A DNA stretch of 64,000 nucleotides, from assembly GCA_029204225.1 (NCBI GenBank), contig CM055092.1, forward strand, positions 72,826,857 through 72,890,856, given 5' to 3'. The DNA is from Diphasiastrum complanatum. Taxonomy: Eukaryota > Streptophyta > Lycopodiopsida > Lycopodiales > Lycopodiaceae. Positions within the stretch are counted from its first letter, which is position 1. Each line of letters begins with the position of its first letter. Of the stretch, positions 26,835 to 36,843 are shown piece after piece. A program made the translations under genes and the position numbers. The notes under the pieces are model-generated. The model ran no database searches. It saw only the letters and a program-made list of their open reading frames with translations, and was not told where the DNA came from.

Positions 26835-29800
26835 ACTTCTTACACTCAATACATTACGACCTGCTCTTCTTAGATTGACTCAGTATTTAGTTGCTTAGCT
26901 TTGACTATATATGCTTCTTAGTTAGTTCATTTAGAAGATGTTTTTACGCTTCCTTGATATGACACAGTTGAGATGTACTTTTCAATCTTATGTACCTTAT
27001 GGTACCTAAAAGACATCAATAAAGCTTTCTCTTTCTTACCCATGCATGCTTATATGAACCACATGTTCTTGATTTTGCTTGTTGATCCTACCTTTGTACA
27101 CTCCGTCATAATAAAGTCAGCCTATGATGCGCGTGAAGGGAAATGCCTTGTCGACCTTCTTTTTAGCTCTTCTATTTGGCATGAGTTCATCCCTTTTGTA
27201 CACTCTCTCTCTTGGATGTCTACATACTTGGACTGCCTATGCTACCACATTATACACCATATCCACTGACACCCCATCTCCATCTGAGTTCAATTTCTTC
27301 ACCTTTGACATGGTCCTTGTGGCCATTAAGAGAATGAAGACCCACCGTGCTAGAGTAATTGAGGACCTTGAGTGTGAGCTACTAATCCATGCCGTTGACA
27401 CATGCTTATCCATTATAATCACTTTGCTTGTCTCTGGTTTTCCTTCATCTCGATGCACTAATACCATCCATTCCATCCACAAAATTGGTGGCCGCATGAA
27501 TATAGGCAACTACCGATCCATTTGCTAAACTGTATGATACTATTCTTCAGTCCTAAGTTGCATGTGAATGACATTCCAGAATACAGCGTTCCAGAATGTT
27601 AGGAACCCCCCCCAAAAAAAAACCTTAATTTTTTTTACACCCATTGGAACCTGAGTAGGAGACACACAACTAGGAGCAATAGTAGGTTTCAAAATCTAGG
27701 GAGTTCTATTGTACACAATGCATCTATGCCAAGTTAGTGACTTCTTGTCATGGCTTCTCAATGATTCTGAGATCAAAAGCGAAAGCTTGCATGTTAAAAA
27801 CCTAGAGTGTTCAGGAAGGAGTGCTACCAAGAGAGGAAATTGAACCTCATGAAGATCATGTTTTGTCACTGTGAAGTTTGGAATATGGATTAAGCTTGCT
27901 CCAGTGACCAGCAATTGCTCATTCTGTATGTGTTAAAGAACCCAGTACCTTGCATGATGTGAAACAAGGTACGACTTGGTAGAAGAGTTCCCAACAAGAC
28001 TTAAAGATCTGTCAGAACATCTTCTAGGTGCATGGATACTAGTCCCATAACCATAGAGTGTAGATGCAGAAGGGTTATTCATCAATGCTTTGCGTGATTG
28101 AAAAATGTAGCAAAGCAAACTTGGTTTTGATGAAACTATGTGTATAATTTAGTTTTTCGAATACCTAAATCTATCATTGGTTTTTGAACTTTCTAGACTT
28201 TTTCATTTTTCAAAGAAACCCAAGAAAAAAAACATTTCGCTTTAGAACACCTGAATTTCCGGAATGTAGTGTTCCAGAACGTGATTGGGACTCTACATTC
28301 CAGAACGCGATGCATCTATGTTATTTTTGTTTCGTCAACTTCAAGAAAGCCTTTTACTTTGTCTCATGCTCCTTACTCATCCAGAGGCTACGAGATCTTG
28401 GTTTTTCTACCAACACAGTCCTAGTAGTTGAGGACACTTCCAGGGTATTCCGAGAGAGGAGGATTTGCTTGTTAGTTTCTCGGTGAGATGGAGTCCGAGG
28501 ATCACTTTATCTTTAGATGTCCTATCTACTATGTAATCAGAGAGATATACTACTGTCTCTTATGAGACACACCTGTTACATTGTGTTCTCTCATAGCATA
28601 CGAGGACTAACATTGTGTTGCACTTATGATACAAGAGATGTTCTTAACACCTGTTACATTGTGTTCTCTCATACCATACGAGGACTAACATTGTGTTGCA
28701 CCTATCATTTGGATACATAGCTTCAGATCACATCCTTCTTCTCTAGGAGAAGACCACGGACAAAACCAGACTTAGAAGATGACGACGACGATACTCCTAC
28801 ACAGAGACCAAAGATGATGTATCACTTAGTGCCATGTTGCAGTCAAAGTTACCTGTCCTACCTTGACAAGACATGCTCTCATAGTCGACATCTTTGATGA
28901 CGCGAACAGTGCACTCCAGATATACCTCCACCGGCAGCTCATCTGACATCCTTCTTCAGCAGCAGGACGTGATGACAACATTTTATATCATTTTCAGCAG
29001 CAGATGTCATGACAACATTTAATATCATTATGTCATCATTGTGTAGCAGGGCATATTTTGTATTGTGTGTACATTTTCTTTACTGTTTTTGGAGACGTTT
29101 CATGTGCTTCCACTGATGCATACTTGACATGTTCGTTCCATTCTTGAATGGGTATCTATGCTCGGAGTTGCTACTTCCTTAGGAACGCGTTTTCAGAAAC
29201 GTAAGGAGTCCTGAACTTAACCACCAGACACGTTTTCAGGAACTGCATCAGACATGAGTTGAGGATCTGACTCCAATCTGAGACAAAGTTGAGATAGAAT
29301 TGCTGCAGGAAACAAGCGCAGGAACTACTGATGACCATTGACTGCTACAACTAACTGAGCGCAGGAAACCTAAGGAATGGTAAACTAAGGAACCATTCCT
29401 TAGGTGCCCTAGGCACGGTACATTAACGGTTCCGTACCGTTTCTAGGATTTATGCCCTACACACACACACACATATATATCTATATGTATATATATTTGG
29501 ATTGGTATTATTTTCTGAAGCAAATAAAAAATAAACAGTGGCAAGTAAAATCTGATGCATTCTGTGCTTGTTCTTTGTAAGTATGCATTTTGAAATGAGG
29601 CTTTGCATTAAAAAAATGAGTACACCTCATAATCAGAAAATTCAGATGCTTGCTAATCTACTGACCACCTTATAAGGTAATGTTTGATTCATTTGTTGCA
29701 CTTACAGGTGGGTTGTACACCACTACATCGAGCAGCAAGTGCAGGGCACTCAGAAGTTTGTGAACTTTTACTTGAGGAAGGTGCCAATATAGATGCCACT

Positions 29801-30504
29801 GACAGAATGGGTGAAACTCCTCTCATGCATGCAGCTATTGGTGGGAATCAACAGGTAAAGGCCATAAGGCATTTTATTTATCTATTTGAGAAGGTTGCCA
29901 TTTCACTGTTTCAAGGTTGATCCCCTCACTCATCTCAACAGCAGCCATCAGACCTAGCAGAACCATGTTAGAGTCCATATTTTTTGTTGCTCGCTATCTA
30001 GAGGTGTTTATACATACTACATAGTTATGTACAATTGATAAATGATAGTAGGTTATAACTATTGGTAAGCATACGGTCACAGTTGGCAGCTCGAGATATG
30101 AATCTGTTGCAACTTCACTTTTTTGATCCCTACATAATCAAAATCAGTCGTGAATTTACATGGCTACAGTGGGTGATCATCTTATGCTCACATAGTGCAA
30201 TGATTTCAAATTAAATTGCTCCTTTTGTTATGTTCAGAAATAGCAAGGTTCTATTTTGAGAAGATAAAAAGAAAATAATTTTTTTCAAAAGTTATATCTT
30301 TATATTCACAAATGCTGCCATTTTCTGGAACCAAAGCGGATTATGACCACTGAATTTCAATTTTTTCAGGTTGCTTTGCTTTTGATTAGACATGGTGCTG
30401 ATGTTGATGCCGAGGACAAGGAGGGCTACACAGTTCTTGGCCGAATTTCTGATGATATGCGTCAAGTTTTGATTGATGCTGCTAGAGTGATGCAAGAAGG
30501 CTAG
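8039..30504 (+). CDS. Gankyrin/PSMD10-like ankyrin-repeat protein, 5 exons
   Basis: Exons are 8039-8227, 12205-12340, 26651-26775, 29708-29854 and 30370-30504. All introns are GT-AG and phases match, giving 243 residues. The N-terminus is acidic (MEDVQMKDEEEE) followed by LSKDDLFKAAE. Ankyrin repeats follow: RTLLHVAAAAGH (~55), GWTPLQSAVSSGH (~87), GRTPLHYAASKG (~120), GCTPLHRAASAGH (~152), GETPLMHAAIGG (~184), then the C-terminal EGYTVLGR cap. Length, order and the ending DAARVMQEG agree with plant homologues of 26S proteasome non-ATPase subunit 10 (about 240 residues, e.g. Arabidopsis At2g03430). In animals gankyrin is a chaperone that binds ATPase Rpt3 while the 19S base assembles; the plant role is inferred from homology. 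The reading frame is open upstream of the chosen ATG, but family members begin here and the upstream residues are low complexity. No disabling change is seen. The odd point is the intron sizes: 3.98, 14.3, 2.9 and 0.5 kb. Confidence 0.93.
10365..10372. repeat. Left target-site duplication of the hAT-like element
   Basis: TTTCCAAC, identical to 11182-11189, directly outside the terminal inverted repeat. Confidence 0.85.
10373..11181. mobile_element. hAT-like non-autonomous DNA transposon, 809 bp
   Basis: Perfect 11-bp terminal inverted repeats, CATAGATGCAC at 10373-10383 and its complement at 11171-11181, are flanked by identical 8-bp direct repeats TTTCCAAC (10365-10372 and 11182-11189). An 8-bp duplication is the hAT signature. 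Subterminal regions repeat the palindrome GAATCGCGATTC. The interior has no transposase frame but a GC-rich block at 10750-10940. It sits in gankyrin intron 1. Confidence 0.82.
11182..11189. repeat. Right target-site duplication of the hAT-like element
   Basis: TTTCCAAC, identical to 10365-10372, directly outside the terminal inverted repeat. Confidence 0.85.
12556..12624. repeat. (TC)n microsatellite
   Basis: About 34 uninterrupted TC units in gankyrin intron 2, just after exon 2. Possibly the tail of a LINE copy like the one at 13054. Confidence 0.95.
12627..13054 (+). mobile_element. LINE 3' end (UTR and TC tail)
   Basis: The stretch 12925-12992 (ACTTGACATGTACC ... ATTAATAAA) followed by (TC)n matches, in the opposite orientation, the end at 62310-62410 next to LINE sequence. 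The preceding part shares short blocks with the region upstream of that end (ATGTCGACGGCCAGAGAGACAG, CACGGCAGCAGAGACG). It therefore looks like a 5'-truncated LINE 3' UTR with an AATAAA signal and a microsatellite tail. Confidence 0.6.
12991..13051. repeat. (TC)n tail of LINE
   Basis: About 30 TC units directly after an AATAAA-containing LINE 3' end. Confidence 0.9.
14836..15540 (+). repeat. Tandem repeat, three copies of 235 bp
   Basis: Units start at 14836, 15071 and 15306, each beginning AAATGGGTGGAGG and ending near ATACAGTTTGC. Copies differ at only a few positions, so the expansion is recent compared with the surrounding transposon relics. No gene is recognised in the unit. Confidence 0.92.
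15980..16400 (+). pseudogene. Degenerate retrotransposon gag fragment
   Basis: The frame-shifted translation gives EDQEKIVKAKISFTEAG and TQWWTKVEKDT, then QQWISSMQGDCSTEEYVNEH, REALFRIHEDVPIFLYMF and HFIKG. This matches the pattern of the retrotrans_gag family (WW near the N-terminus, then a SVEEYxxEF-like block and F(I)xGL). Stops interrupt it. Which element it came from is unclear. Confidence 0.5.
17742..17960 (+). pseudogene. Copia RNase H fragment (element A)
   Basis: A 72-codon open stretch with the Copia RNase H signatures GFYDSKWVGD, SRLTIGCTFSFGKGVISRGSKKQ and SFIEAKYM. The acidic residues D and E of those motifs remain, but stops lie immediately downstream, so it is a relic. Confidence 0.8.
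18300..18820 (+). repeat. LTR-like region of Copia A, with TATA box
   Basis: Follows the end of the + strand Copia pol relic. It contains repeated TTCTAGAA motifs, a TATATAAG at 18656-18663 and a downstream leader-like stretch. Exact ends are not visible because the - strand element truncates it at 18820. The LTR assignment is inferred from position and promoter-like content. Confidence 0.55.
18448..18632 (+). promoter_or_regulatory. Cluster of heat-shock-element-like TTCTAGAA motifs
   Basis: Perfect TTCTAGAA occurs at 18477-18484, 18528-18535 and 18625-18632. Close variants lie at 18448-18455 (TCTAGAAG), about 18568-18590 and 18592-18599. All lie 24-210 bp upstream of the TATATAAG box at 18656. 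TTCnnGAA is the core of the heat-shock factor binding site. The function is inferred. Confidence 0.5.
18821..18987 (-). repeat. Truncated 3' LTR of the minus-strand Copia
   Basis: Matches 23404-23570 at about 90% by eye. It starts right after the purine tract but stops matching below 18821, where sequence of another, + strand LTR begins. More than 550 bp of this LTR are missing. Confidence 0.85.
18988..20515 (-). pseudogene. Copia reverse transcriptase and RNase H (minus-strand element)
   Basis: RT begins WTLEPLPENRKIVDCKWVY and continues with KARFVAKGYTQ, IRLLLAYATH and QIDVKTAFLHG. After a frameshift near 20140 come LTIFMDDSLMIGN (the YVDD-type catalytic box) and CLGLEIRRN. RNase H follows: YRNLIGSLMYLTICTRPDLAFSV, YSDASWASC, SSCEAEYVAAS and SKTKHIPLKYHHIRD. 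In-frame stops lie near 19697 and 19292. The frame runs on into the LTR, as in many Copia elements. Confidence 0.9.
20700..21600 (-). pseudogene. Copia integrase (minus-strand element)
   Basis: Contains FCEACHKGK (zinc-finger cysteines), [30 protein letters not shown] and TPEYNGVVERRNRTL, the usual DDE catalytic core, followed by the C-terminal region FWAEAIAAAVHLQNRS, PDLSYVRVFGCAAYKHVP and VIGYLNGSQVYRLYNP. Frameshifts near 21100 and 20600 and a stop near 21550 break the frame. Confidence 0.85.
21628..22038 (-). pseudogene. Copia protease and integrase zinc-finger region (minus-strand element)
   Basis: Protease-like residues follow gag: GATSHIT, then ILGDGSRHDVKG, LPGALYVSSLRKDLLSVSKMADLG and LWHRRMYH, the start of the integrase zinc-finger region. 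Just before GATSHIT the sequence reads VVIG-stop, where Copia proteases carry the DSGA active site, so the catalytic aspartate is lost. The domain is inactive as read. Confidence 0.8.
22039..22779 (-). pseudogene. Copia gag (minus-strand element)
   Basis: Starts MATTIQTRVAISLDGANYRIWKFKI, a Copia Gag N-terminus with the NYxxWKF motif. After a stop near 22549 it continues (SSHAAWERLKQKYE, HLHNQLQSIQWDG, then FNKAINLVADARLM) to about 22040. The C-terminal part where a CCHC zinc knuckle would be expected is Arg/Lys/Ser-rich, with no Cys-His cluster visible. At least two stops interrupt it. It leads straight into the protease remnant. Confidence 0.8.
22832..22844 (-). other. tRNA-Met-type primer binding site
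   Basis: The complement reads TGGTATCAGAGCC immediately inside the 5' LTR. This is the standard primer binding site for initiator tRNA-Met in plant Copia elements. Confidence 0.9.
22845..23570 (-). repeat. 5' LTR of the minus-strand Copia
   Basis: Bounded by TG/CA and directly next to the PBS. Its outer 167 bp (23404-23570) recur at 18821-18987 in the same orientation, which defines the outer boundary. Confidence 0.85.
23580..25425 (+). mobile_element. Copia fragment B: gag, zinc knuckle, protease, integrase start
   Basis: On the + strand: a Gag N-terminus MWKFKIYNILM (23603), Gag core DAMEAWGILKSMFELVDSAR and HITKVKDLMDQLASLGE (24330-24560), a complete CCHC zinc knuckle CNYCGKYGHSAFEC (about 24738-24780, in a different frame), protease WYIDSGASKHMT (about 24910) and integrase start LVHSNLCGPM (about 25360). 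It stops near 25425. Multiple stops and frameshifts make it a relic. The part present is complementary to fragment A. Confidence 0.8.
24293..24568 (+). pseudogene. Copia gag fragment (element B)
   Basis: A 91-codon open segment with the UBN2/retrotran-gag style core (EAWGILKSMFE, LNFTLKMEAGATINDHITKVKDL, SIVLNSLSFNYQH). It ends at a stop and the zinc knuckle lies downstream in another frame. Confidence 0.8.
26776..26832. repeat. (TC)n(AC)n microsatellite at a splice donor
   Basis: Begins at the first base of gankyrin intron 3: the donor is GTCTCTCT. About 12 TC units are followed by about 15 AC units. Confidence 0.95.
26960..27035 (+). mobile_element. Degraded LINE 3' end
   Basis: Reads like the LINE 3' terminus at 12925-12992: GAGATGTAC, TTATGTACCTTA, GGTACC and GACATCAATAAAG, followed by a decayed TC-rich tail. 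It lies in gankyrin intron 3, just before another LINE piece. Confidence 0.5.
27120..28500 (+). pseudogene. LINE ORF2 remnant in gankyrin intron 3, interrupted
   Basis: 27150-27530 translates to a linker and RT start (TAYATTLYTISTDTPSPSEF, VIEDLECELL, HKIGGRMNIGNYRSIC) that resembles the - strand LINE at 62685-63419 (TYATSLYTTVPDTPPLP, DIDELEAELL, TSGFPSPWSTNLIYPIHE). RT sequence resumes at about 28320 as FVNFKKAFYFVSCSLLIQRL, the conserved LINE palm motif. About 750 bp between them is foreign, and RT downstream of 28500 is not recognisable. Confidence 0.75.
27565..28320. mobile_element. Possible DNA element inserted in the LINE
   Basis: Separates two LINE RT blocks. Its right end, GATGCATCTATG at 28309-28320, matches the end of the hAT-like element at 11171-11181 except for one base, and both ends carry inverted TTCCAGAA-type motifs (27571-27600, 28258-28310). 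The left terminus is degraded and no target duplication is visible. Confidence 0.4.
28571..28701 (+). repeat. Direct duplication, 53-bp copies 78 bp apart
   Basis: The block starting ACCTGTTACATTGTGTTC recurs at 28571-28623 and 28649-28701 with a single difference. No coding sense recognised. Confidence 0.85.
29369..29404. repeat. Perfect 13-bp inverted repeat (hairpin)
   Basis: CCTAAGGAATGGT at 29369-29381 and its exact complement at 29392-29404, with a 10-nt loop. It lies in gankyrin intron 3, about 300 bp before exon 4. Confidence 0.85.
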
Positions 30505-33500
30505 TCTCACCAGGTTGGCAACAAGATTGTGATATCCTTAGAACATCAAAGGGCAAAAAACTCAAGTCCCAATTTCAGCTTATTGGGGGTCATCTAAGAA
30601 GGCCTCCAGCAACAGTTGTTGATGACTGAAGTTTCAGGAGCTGCCCGTCTCATGTGAATGAGGATGCATCTTACAAATTAACATTCTTCAAGCTGAGTTT
30701 AGTTCTCCTTAACAATCAGGCTAAGTATAATGGTTTGACTTCCGTGCCATTTGTAAGCTGCCAAAATGTGAATATAGTTTTGTAACCAACTTGTCTTTCA
30801 AATCAGAAAGGTTATTGGATTATCTTCAAAGCATGGAGTTTTCTATACCAAGCTAGTCCGTTCTCTGTATTGAGGATATGCGTGCTACTTTTCGATGTTC
30901 ACTGAATGTAATGTCATACCAGTGAATGTTTGCTGGAGAATCATGCTTCTGTTGCCTGGTGTAGCTACATTCAAGGATATTGGGATTTACCAAAATCATA
31001 TCTTGTATCTTATATAGTTAGATACATTTCCTACAAGAGAGGCTCTGCATTGTTTCATTGCATAATAATGCTCTTAACCTTTTGAGTTTTATGTCTAAAA
31101 TTAATGAAAGCACTTGACAAAGCATATATTAGAAAGCTCTATTTTACTGTGTACCTTAAGGACTCTCTGCAATCAGATTTTCTCTTTTTGTGCCCTGCCA
31201 GAGCTAAAATGACTGCTTATTATAGCAGCTTCAGGCTGCAGTCTATTAATGTGAGCTTTTGCTTTTGCTCCAATCTGGAAAAATTTCTACACACAAAGGT
31301 GGACAAAACACTTGAGTTTGCAAATGCATTTTTGCAAGTATCCCCAAGTGGGGGCCGACATTTGCAAATGTTCTCCATAAAAAACTTTAATTATTAAGAA
31401 CATTTTTAGGTAGTAATTTCAATTGGAAAAACCTTTAGGTCACCAAATATTCAAGCACTTACTAATTTCCTTACTTTTTTTTCACAATTAAATTGACTCA
31501 AAAGCTTGTGCTTGGTTTTTCCATTGAATTACTAGCAAACCTGTCAAACACTATGTGTTTGCAACTTTGCAAACACCAGTAAATGTGTTTGGTGGGAACT
31601 ATGGGACTGTAACTTGAACCTTTCCAATTCTGAGAGATGCAAATGGGCTGTTGTCATGGATTTACAATATCGAAAGGAAATAAAAGTGAGTGAGAATGCG
31701 TGAAGTTCAGCATAGGACGCCTTCTAACCAGTCAGCTCCTACATTTTAGGAAGTTAGTCCAATGGATTGTAGTTGAGACCCAATACCCTTTTGCCATTTC
31801 ATAATTAGTCACAACTATGATCTATTTTACATAGTAATTTACAATTGTCTCCACATGCATGTGACTTAGCCAATTACAGTTGATATTTGCATTTCTACAA
31901 TAAGGTAAGGTGACATTTTCCCACACTTAAGCAAACTTCTCTCTTGAGCCCTTATCCATGCTGAGAAACCTAGGTTTTTCAAGTGATGAGCCTATGACTA
32001 ATGTTGGGAGAAGCTACCCCAAAAATGAAAAAAATTTGTTCATGAAAAACTCACTTAAGTAGATTATGTGATGTGCTCTAAAAAAAATGTAGAATGCAAA
32101 AAATTGGAAATTGGACAAAGTCGAGATGAATAGGTTAAGTAGTAGTGCAGTCCTAAAAAATCCTTGAGTCTCTGGCAAGCTTCCTCAATGATCTTGATGC
32201 TGATTTTTGGACATCATCTTGGGCAGCAAGATCACTCTTAAAGCGAGATATGGTGTAGGAGATGATGCACCAAGTCTATGAGCAACTAACGACAATTTCA
32301 CTTAGAGAATTATTGGGCAGCAATCGAACCTCTTGAATATGAACACTTGTAGGACCAATTAATCTTAAACCACAACATACTCTTAAAATTCGATGAGCTT
32401 CTTTGTTCACAATGCTAGAAACGATGCCTACTGTAGTTTAACGATTTAGATAGCTTTGTTTCTAATGAATACACAAATCTTATGGATGTTAGTTAGTCCT
32501 CAACACTTTGATACCACAGAAATTAAGAACTTTGATGCTTCATTCACCACTCAATACGATAGCATAATGAAAAAATATTCAACATAGAACGGATGAGAAA
32601 ATCTCCTCTATAATACATTAATGATGAGAGCATTGCATGTAACTGATTTGAGGTGAGAGCTTGCCCAAAGGCCAATAACCATTGAATTAAAAAAGCCAAC
32701 CACCAATAGTCATCCATACCGAAAAGACATTGCCCCATACTAAAGTGCATACATAAACTTTGCCTAATAAATTGGCAAAGGAACCAAATATCCCTAATAT
32801 ATTACAATGCAATTAAGGCTTGTCAATAATCATGTACATTGTTAGTGTCGTCGCATGTTGCCATACCTTGATTATACACTATACTGCTCACGGATGAAGG
32901 TCAAATCTTTCACAATCACCCTTCAATTCTTGATACCATCATGGATAGAGTAACTTTTTTTTGTGGCCATCTACTCATAAAAAGTTCTTGAATATTTCCT
33001 TAATAATGTCCCACCCAGCTGTGTGGAAGAATTTGGACTTATTTCTATCAAATAAAGATATTTGATGCTTCAATAAATAGAATTTGCCTATCAAACATCC
33101 TTCTTTTCAAATTCTAGGCTTGCAAATTTCACCCAAATCATACTCCTTGAGAAAGATGCCTATACCTTACCCGCCTCTTCTCCCTTCAATACAAAACAAA
33201 TGTAGCTCATAAAATTTGTCCAAAATAATTCAACTAGTGTAACACCTTTAAACCCTTATTTTATGCACTTGGGCCAATGGACGAGATGAGCTTTAAAGTA
33301 TAATATCTTATTTCTCTATCTGATTCCGATTCCTTTGGAAGTCGTAGCATTTTCTTTAAAAATAAATGGACACGTATAGACCCAAATCTTGTGTAGAGGG
33401 CATAGTTTACCTACGTTATCTGAAATTTGTAATGCTAACTTCGCTTTTCGGCGGACTAAGGGTGCCATGCCAAAAGCACGTGGTGCCCCTTCTCATGCTA

Positions 33501-36090
33501 CATGTTTCATATGGAATGCTTTTCCACACGATTCCATTTGGCTCTTTGGTACATTTGCAAGATGAATATGTTTCGAGGTATATGGAATGCACAAAATCGC
33601 CTTATTTTTTATGGGTGAAACTCCCATATATATTGCAACAGATTGTTTTAACATGCTATAGCACTTGTCATTATCTTGAAAACGACTTTGATTGCCATGG
33701 CCTCCCTATATTGTTTGCAAACTTTGTTTTGAGAGAGCAATGTGTGCCCCATATTTGATACTTTCAACTTTCAAGTACTATCAAAGTCTTATTGATTGGG
33801 GACTCCTCACAGAGTAGTGGCATGAATTAAAGGATCGTGAGAAAGGAAATTTAGTAACATGATTTCACTTTAATACAATTTCTTTGTAGCCAATTAATAG
33901 AATCCACTATTTTGTGAAAGTGATCTTCATTGAGGTAATAGGGAGGAGTTACTTTTTGGCCCATTTGGAGTCACAGGCATTGTTTGCGAGCTTCTAGCAC
34001 TATGAGCTTGTAAGTTGAAAGGAAACCTAGTAGTGATCTCTTAATACTTGAGAAATTCTCTACAAATGATATTTTCAAGATGCCTACTCCTACTTGGGGA
34101 TTCACCTACCATTCTTCTCAACAAGATTGAAAGGCACCCAAACTAGACAAATGTCTGACTTAGGACTATCCAAATTACAACCAAGCTTCATTGAAAAGGA
34201 CAAGGAAACAAAAATACACAGGTTATGAAGATGATTCTTTGGTCTTCTTGAGATTTTCTTCTAACACCACAAGATATGGATACCTACCTACACATGGTTG
34301 CAAAGAATAAATAATGCTTAGCGCCCATGAGGTATAGGAGAAAAGAAAACCCTTTGGCCATCTTCATGAGAAGGGAACAAAAAAGATCTTTCAACCTACC
34401 ATCTTTGAGAGGACATTTGGGATATTGAAATGGAAGAATCACTACTCACCTAAACATCGATTCAGCCCATTCCTTTGTGTCCTCTTGTGGCACAATTGTG
34501 GTCACAAATATAGAGAATAAGGATGCCCTCACAACATTCCCAATTTAGTAGGTTCTAATGCGTTGACTTTGGCAAGTGAATTTGAGTTACAACCTTTAGC
34601 ACCTTTTTTTAGTTCACCCTCTTTGAACACCACCCAAAGAGGGTCAAGTTCTTTTTTTTGTTTTTCACTAGATGACAAAAGAGGGTGGCCATTTATATCC
34701 TAAATGATTTATGTCTCTCAAATAACAAATGTGGAAGGACTATTTGTGACATCTTGAACACTCAATGCAACAAACATTTTTGAGCCAAATTTTTTCTTAA
34801 GAGAGATGACATGGAGCTGAAATTAAAGAGGAACAAGGCCCTTCCCTTATTCACTCTAGTCTCGATGAGATTGCATACCTCAAAACAACATATATTTAAT
34901 TAGCCTTCTGAAATTCAAAAGAAAATTCTCCAAACTCATACATCTAGGTCAAGTCAAAGTGACTATTTTGAGAAAGCACACTATCACACTTGGTTAATCT
35001 CCCCTATGCCTTATGCAAAAAGCTCTTAGGCTGACCCTACCCGCACTTCATCCTTTTGTGAAATCATTATAACTCGCATTGTAAAAATAGAGGTGCTACC
35101 CCACCCCTTCACTAAAGGCAACATTTTGTCCACCCTCAAGTCCCTACACATGGAAAGAATACACAAAGAGGCAATAATAAACAAGAATGTCAATAATGGA
35201 GTTTGCACATTTTGCAAGTAATTGAAATGCGAGTTCAACGAATTTTGATTTGAACTAAAAGTAGTGATCATGACAATTATCATTGAAACTCTCTTTCACA
35301 TACAATGATATTAAAGTGAAGTTTCGAATGATAGAGATGCAAGTGATTAAAGTGGTGTGTTGGTCCAATGAGTGGCCAATTTGGTATCCCCAAAAGTGAC
35401 AAAGAGTTCAGAGCATGGCTTGCCAAGGAAACTTGGCTAGAGTGCTTGTTCAAAATAGCAAGCAAAGTGCTAGCAGAGTGTACGGCCTTACGTAAGTGTT
35501 TCAAAAGTATTTGCATATTGGAGCAGTGTTTTTATCTTATGTCTCATTCTGAATATTGTATTTAATATTAGATAATGTTCCAAGTATTGTGGTATTGACA
35601 AGGATAATTGGGTCTAGTTGTGCTACATTTCATATTCATTATTGAAGTATAATAGACTAATGCAATCGTTTACATTATTAGGGCCACTGCATATTTGTGA
35701 CGATGAATTGATGGAAGATCATTTTACAGATTTCAAATTGCAATATAGAAGAAAAATGTTTTTTGCTATTGAGTGAGACTTGGATCTGTCAAAAGGAGCC
35801 AAAGAGCAACTAGACATAAGGGGTAGTGCAAAAAGAGTTGTTTGGAGGTTAAAAAAACATACATTTGCCTATTTGTCTAAATAAGAGCAAAGTGTGCACT
35901 TCGAATTTTTTGTTTTTAATATAATAGTTTCCAATATTTTTGGCTATAGGTACATTGCACATCTTGTAAGAACTAAAAAGGTTGAAAAGATGCCATCATA
36001 CTTCAAGCTTTGGACACTGAGACAAGATAAAAAAAACTTGCATGTATTGTGAAGATTATCACTTTTGTGCTAAGAGAAGTCTAAGTGAGT
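30505..36090. other. Gankyrin 3' flank and intergenic DNA
   Basis: The first few hundred bases should be the gankyrin 3' UTR. Beyond that, open stretches such as 33366-33758 have no recognisable domain. A segment at 35690-36060 resembles 3830-4200 by translation (TDFKLQYRRK against IDFKFQYRKK; KMPSY in both). Confidence 0.5.
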
Positions 36091-36511
36091 GGGAGAGAAC
36101 AAACAATCCCTAGTGGATTGATTTTCTAGAAGGTTCTAGCCCATAAAATAACAAAGGAGCTTTGACTACCCCAAGTGTGGACATTGACGTACCACCCATG
36201 AAAATTGAGATGGGCGCCACATTAAAGACAATATTGAAAGAAACAAAACTACATAGTACTAACGTAGTCCCCATACAACGTTTTACAAGAGTGGGCCGTA
36301 AGGGGAAGGAACATGCATGGACTCCATCTATAGTCCACCTTTGATTGTTACTCCAAATGCGAAGAGACAATGTTAGGAATTTGAGTTTGCTAGACCTTCA
36401 CACTACTCGATCACGTGTCGAAGCAAGGTTTGTTGTGAATTTTATTTGGTATGTGTGCAACACATTGTCTTCTGCCTATGTTATGTGATTGTAGCATAAG
36501 TTTTTCCCTTT

Positions 36512-36843
36512 GTGGTAGATATTCACTTTGTGTGGGTGTTGCTGCTAAGACCATTGCTGGTGAGATGCATGCTATTTTGTTGCATTGTGTGTAGAATTTT
36601 ATTAGTAAGATGGGATCTGTTGAGATTGAAGGATAGTATTGGTACTGAACCAATGCGTGGAGGGGTCGAGAAGAGTCCAAATCTTTTGTGTTTCTTGATA
36701 GAAATGATCTATAAGCATTCGGGAGATCCTTTTCTGGATTACGGAGGGTCATTGTATGCAGGTGGAAGTACCAACCGGCATTGCATAGCAATGGATTTTG
36801 ATCAAGCCATCATCGATTTGGCCACCCATAGATATGGTTTGTG
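36512..36843 (+). pseudogene. Possible N4/N6 DNA methyltransferase-like fragment
   Basis: The translated stretch contains GVEKSPNLLCFLIEMIY, then KHSGDPFLDYGGSLYAGGS, then HCIAMDFDQAIIDLATHRY. This follows the C-terminal pattern of class-beta N4/N6 methyltransferases (E-K-P-x-x-L, D-x-F-x-G-S/T-G, then an acidic motif II and a helix). No DPPY-type motif IV was found upstream in frame, and the surroundings have many stops. If real it is a decayed mobile or acquired gene; otherwise a chance resemblance. Confidence 0.3.

Noticed and set aside
28571-28701. CRISPR-like spaced repeat
   Set aside because: Only two copies of 53 bp in plant nuclear DNA; an ordinary local duplication.
33366-33758. 130-codon open frame on the + strand
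   Set aside because: No domain, start context or splice partners recognised; the opposite strand is equally protein-like, so it is probably chance.
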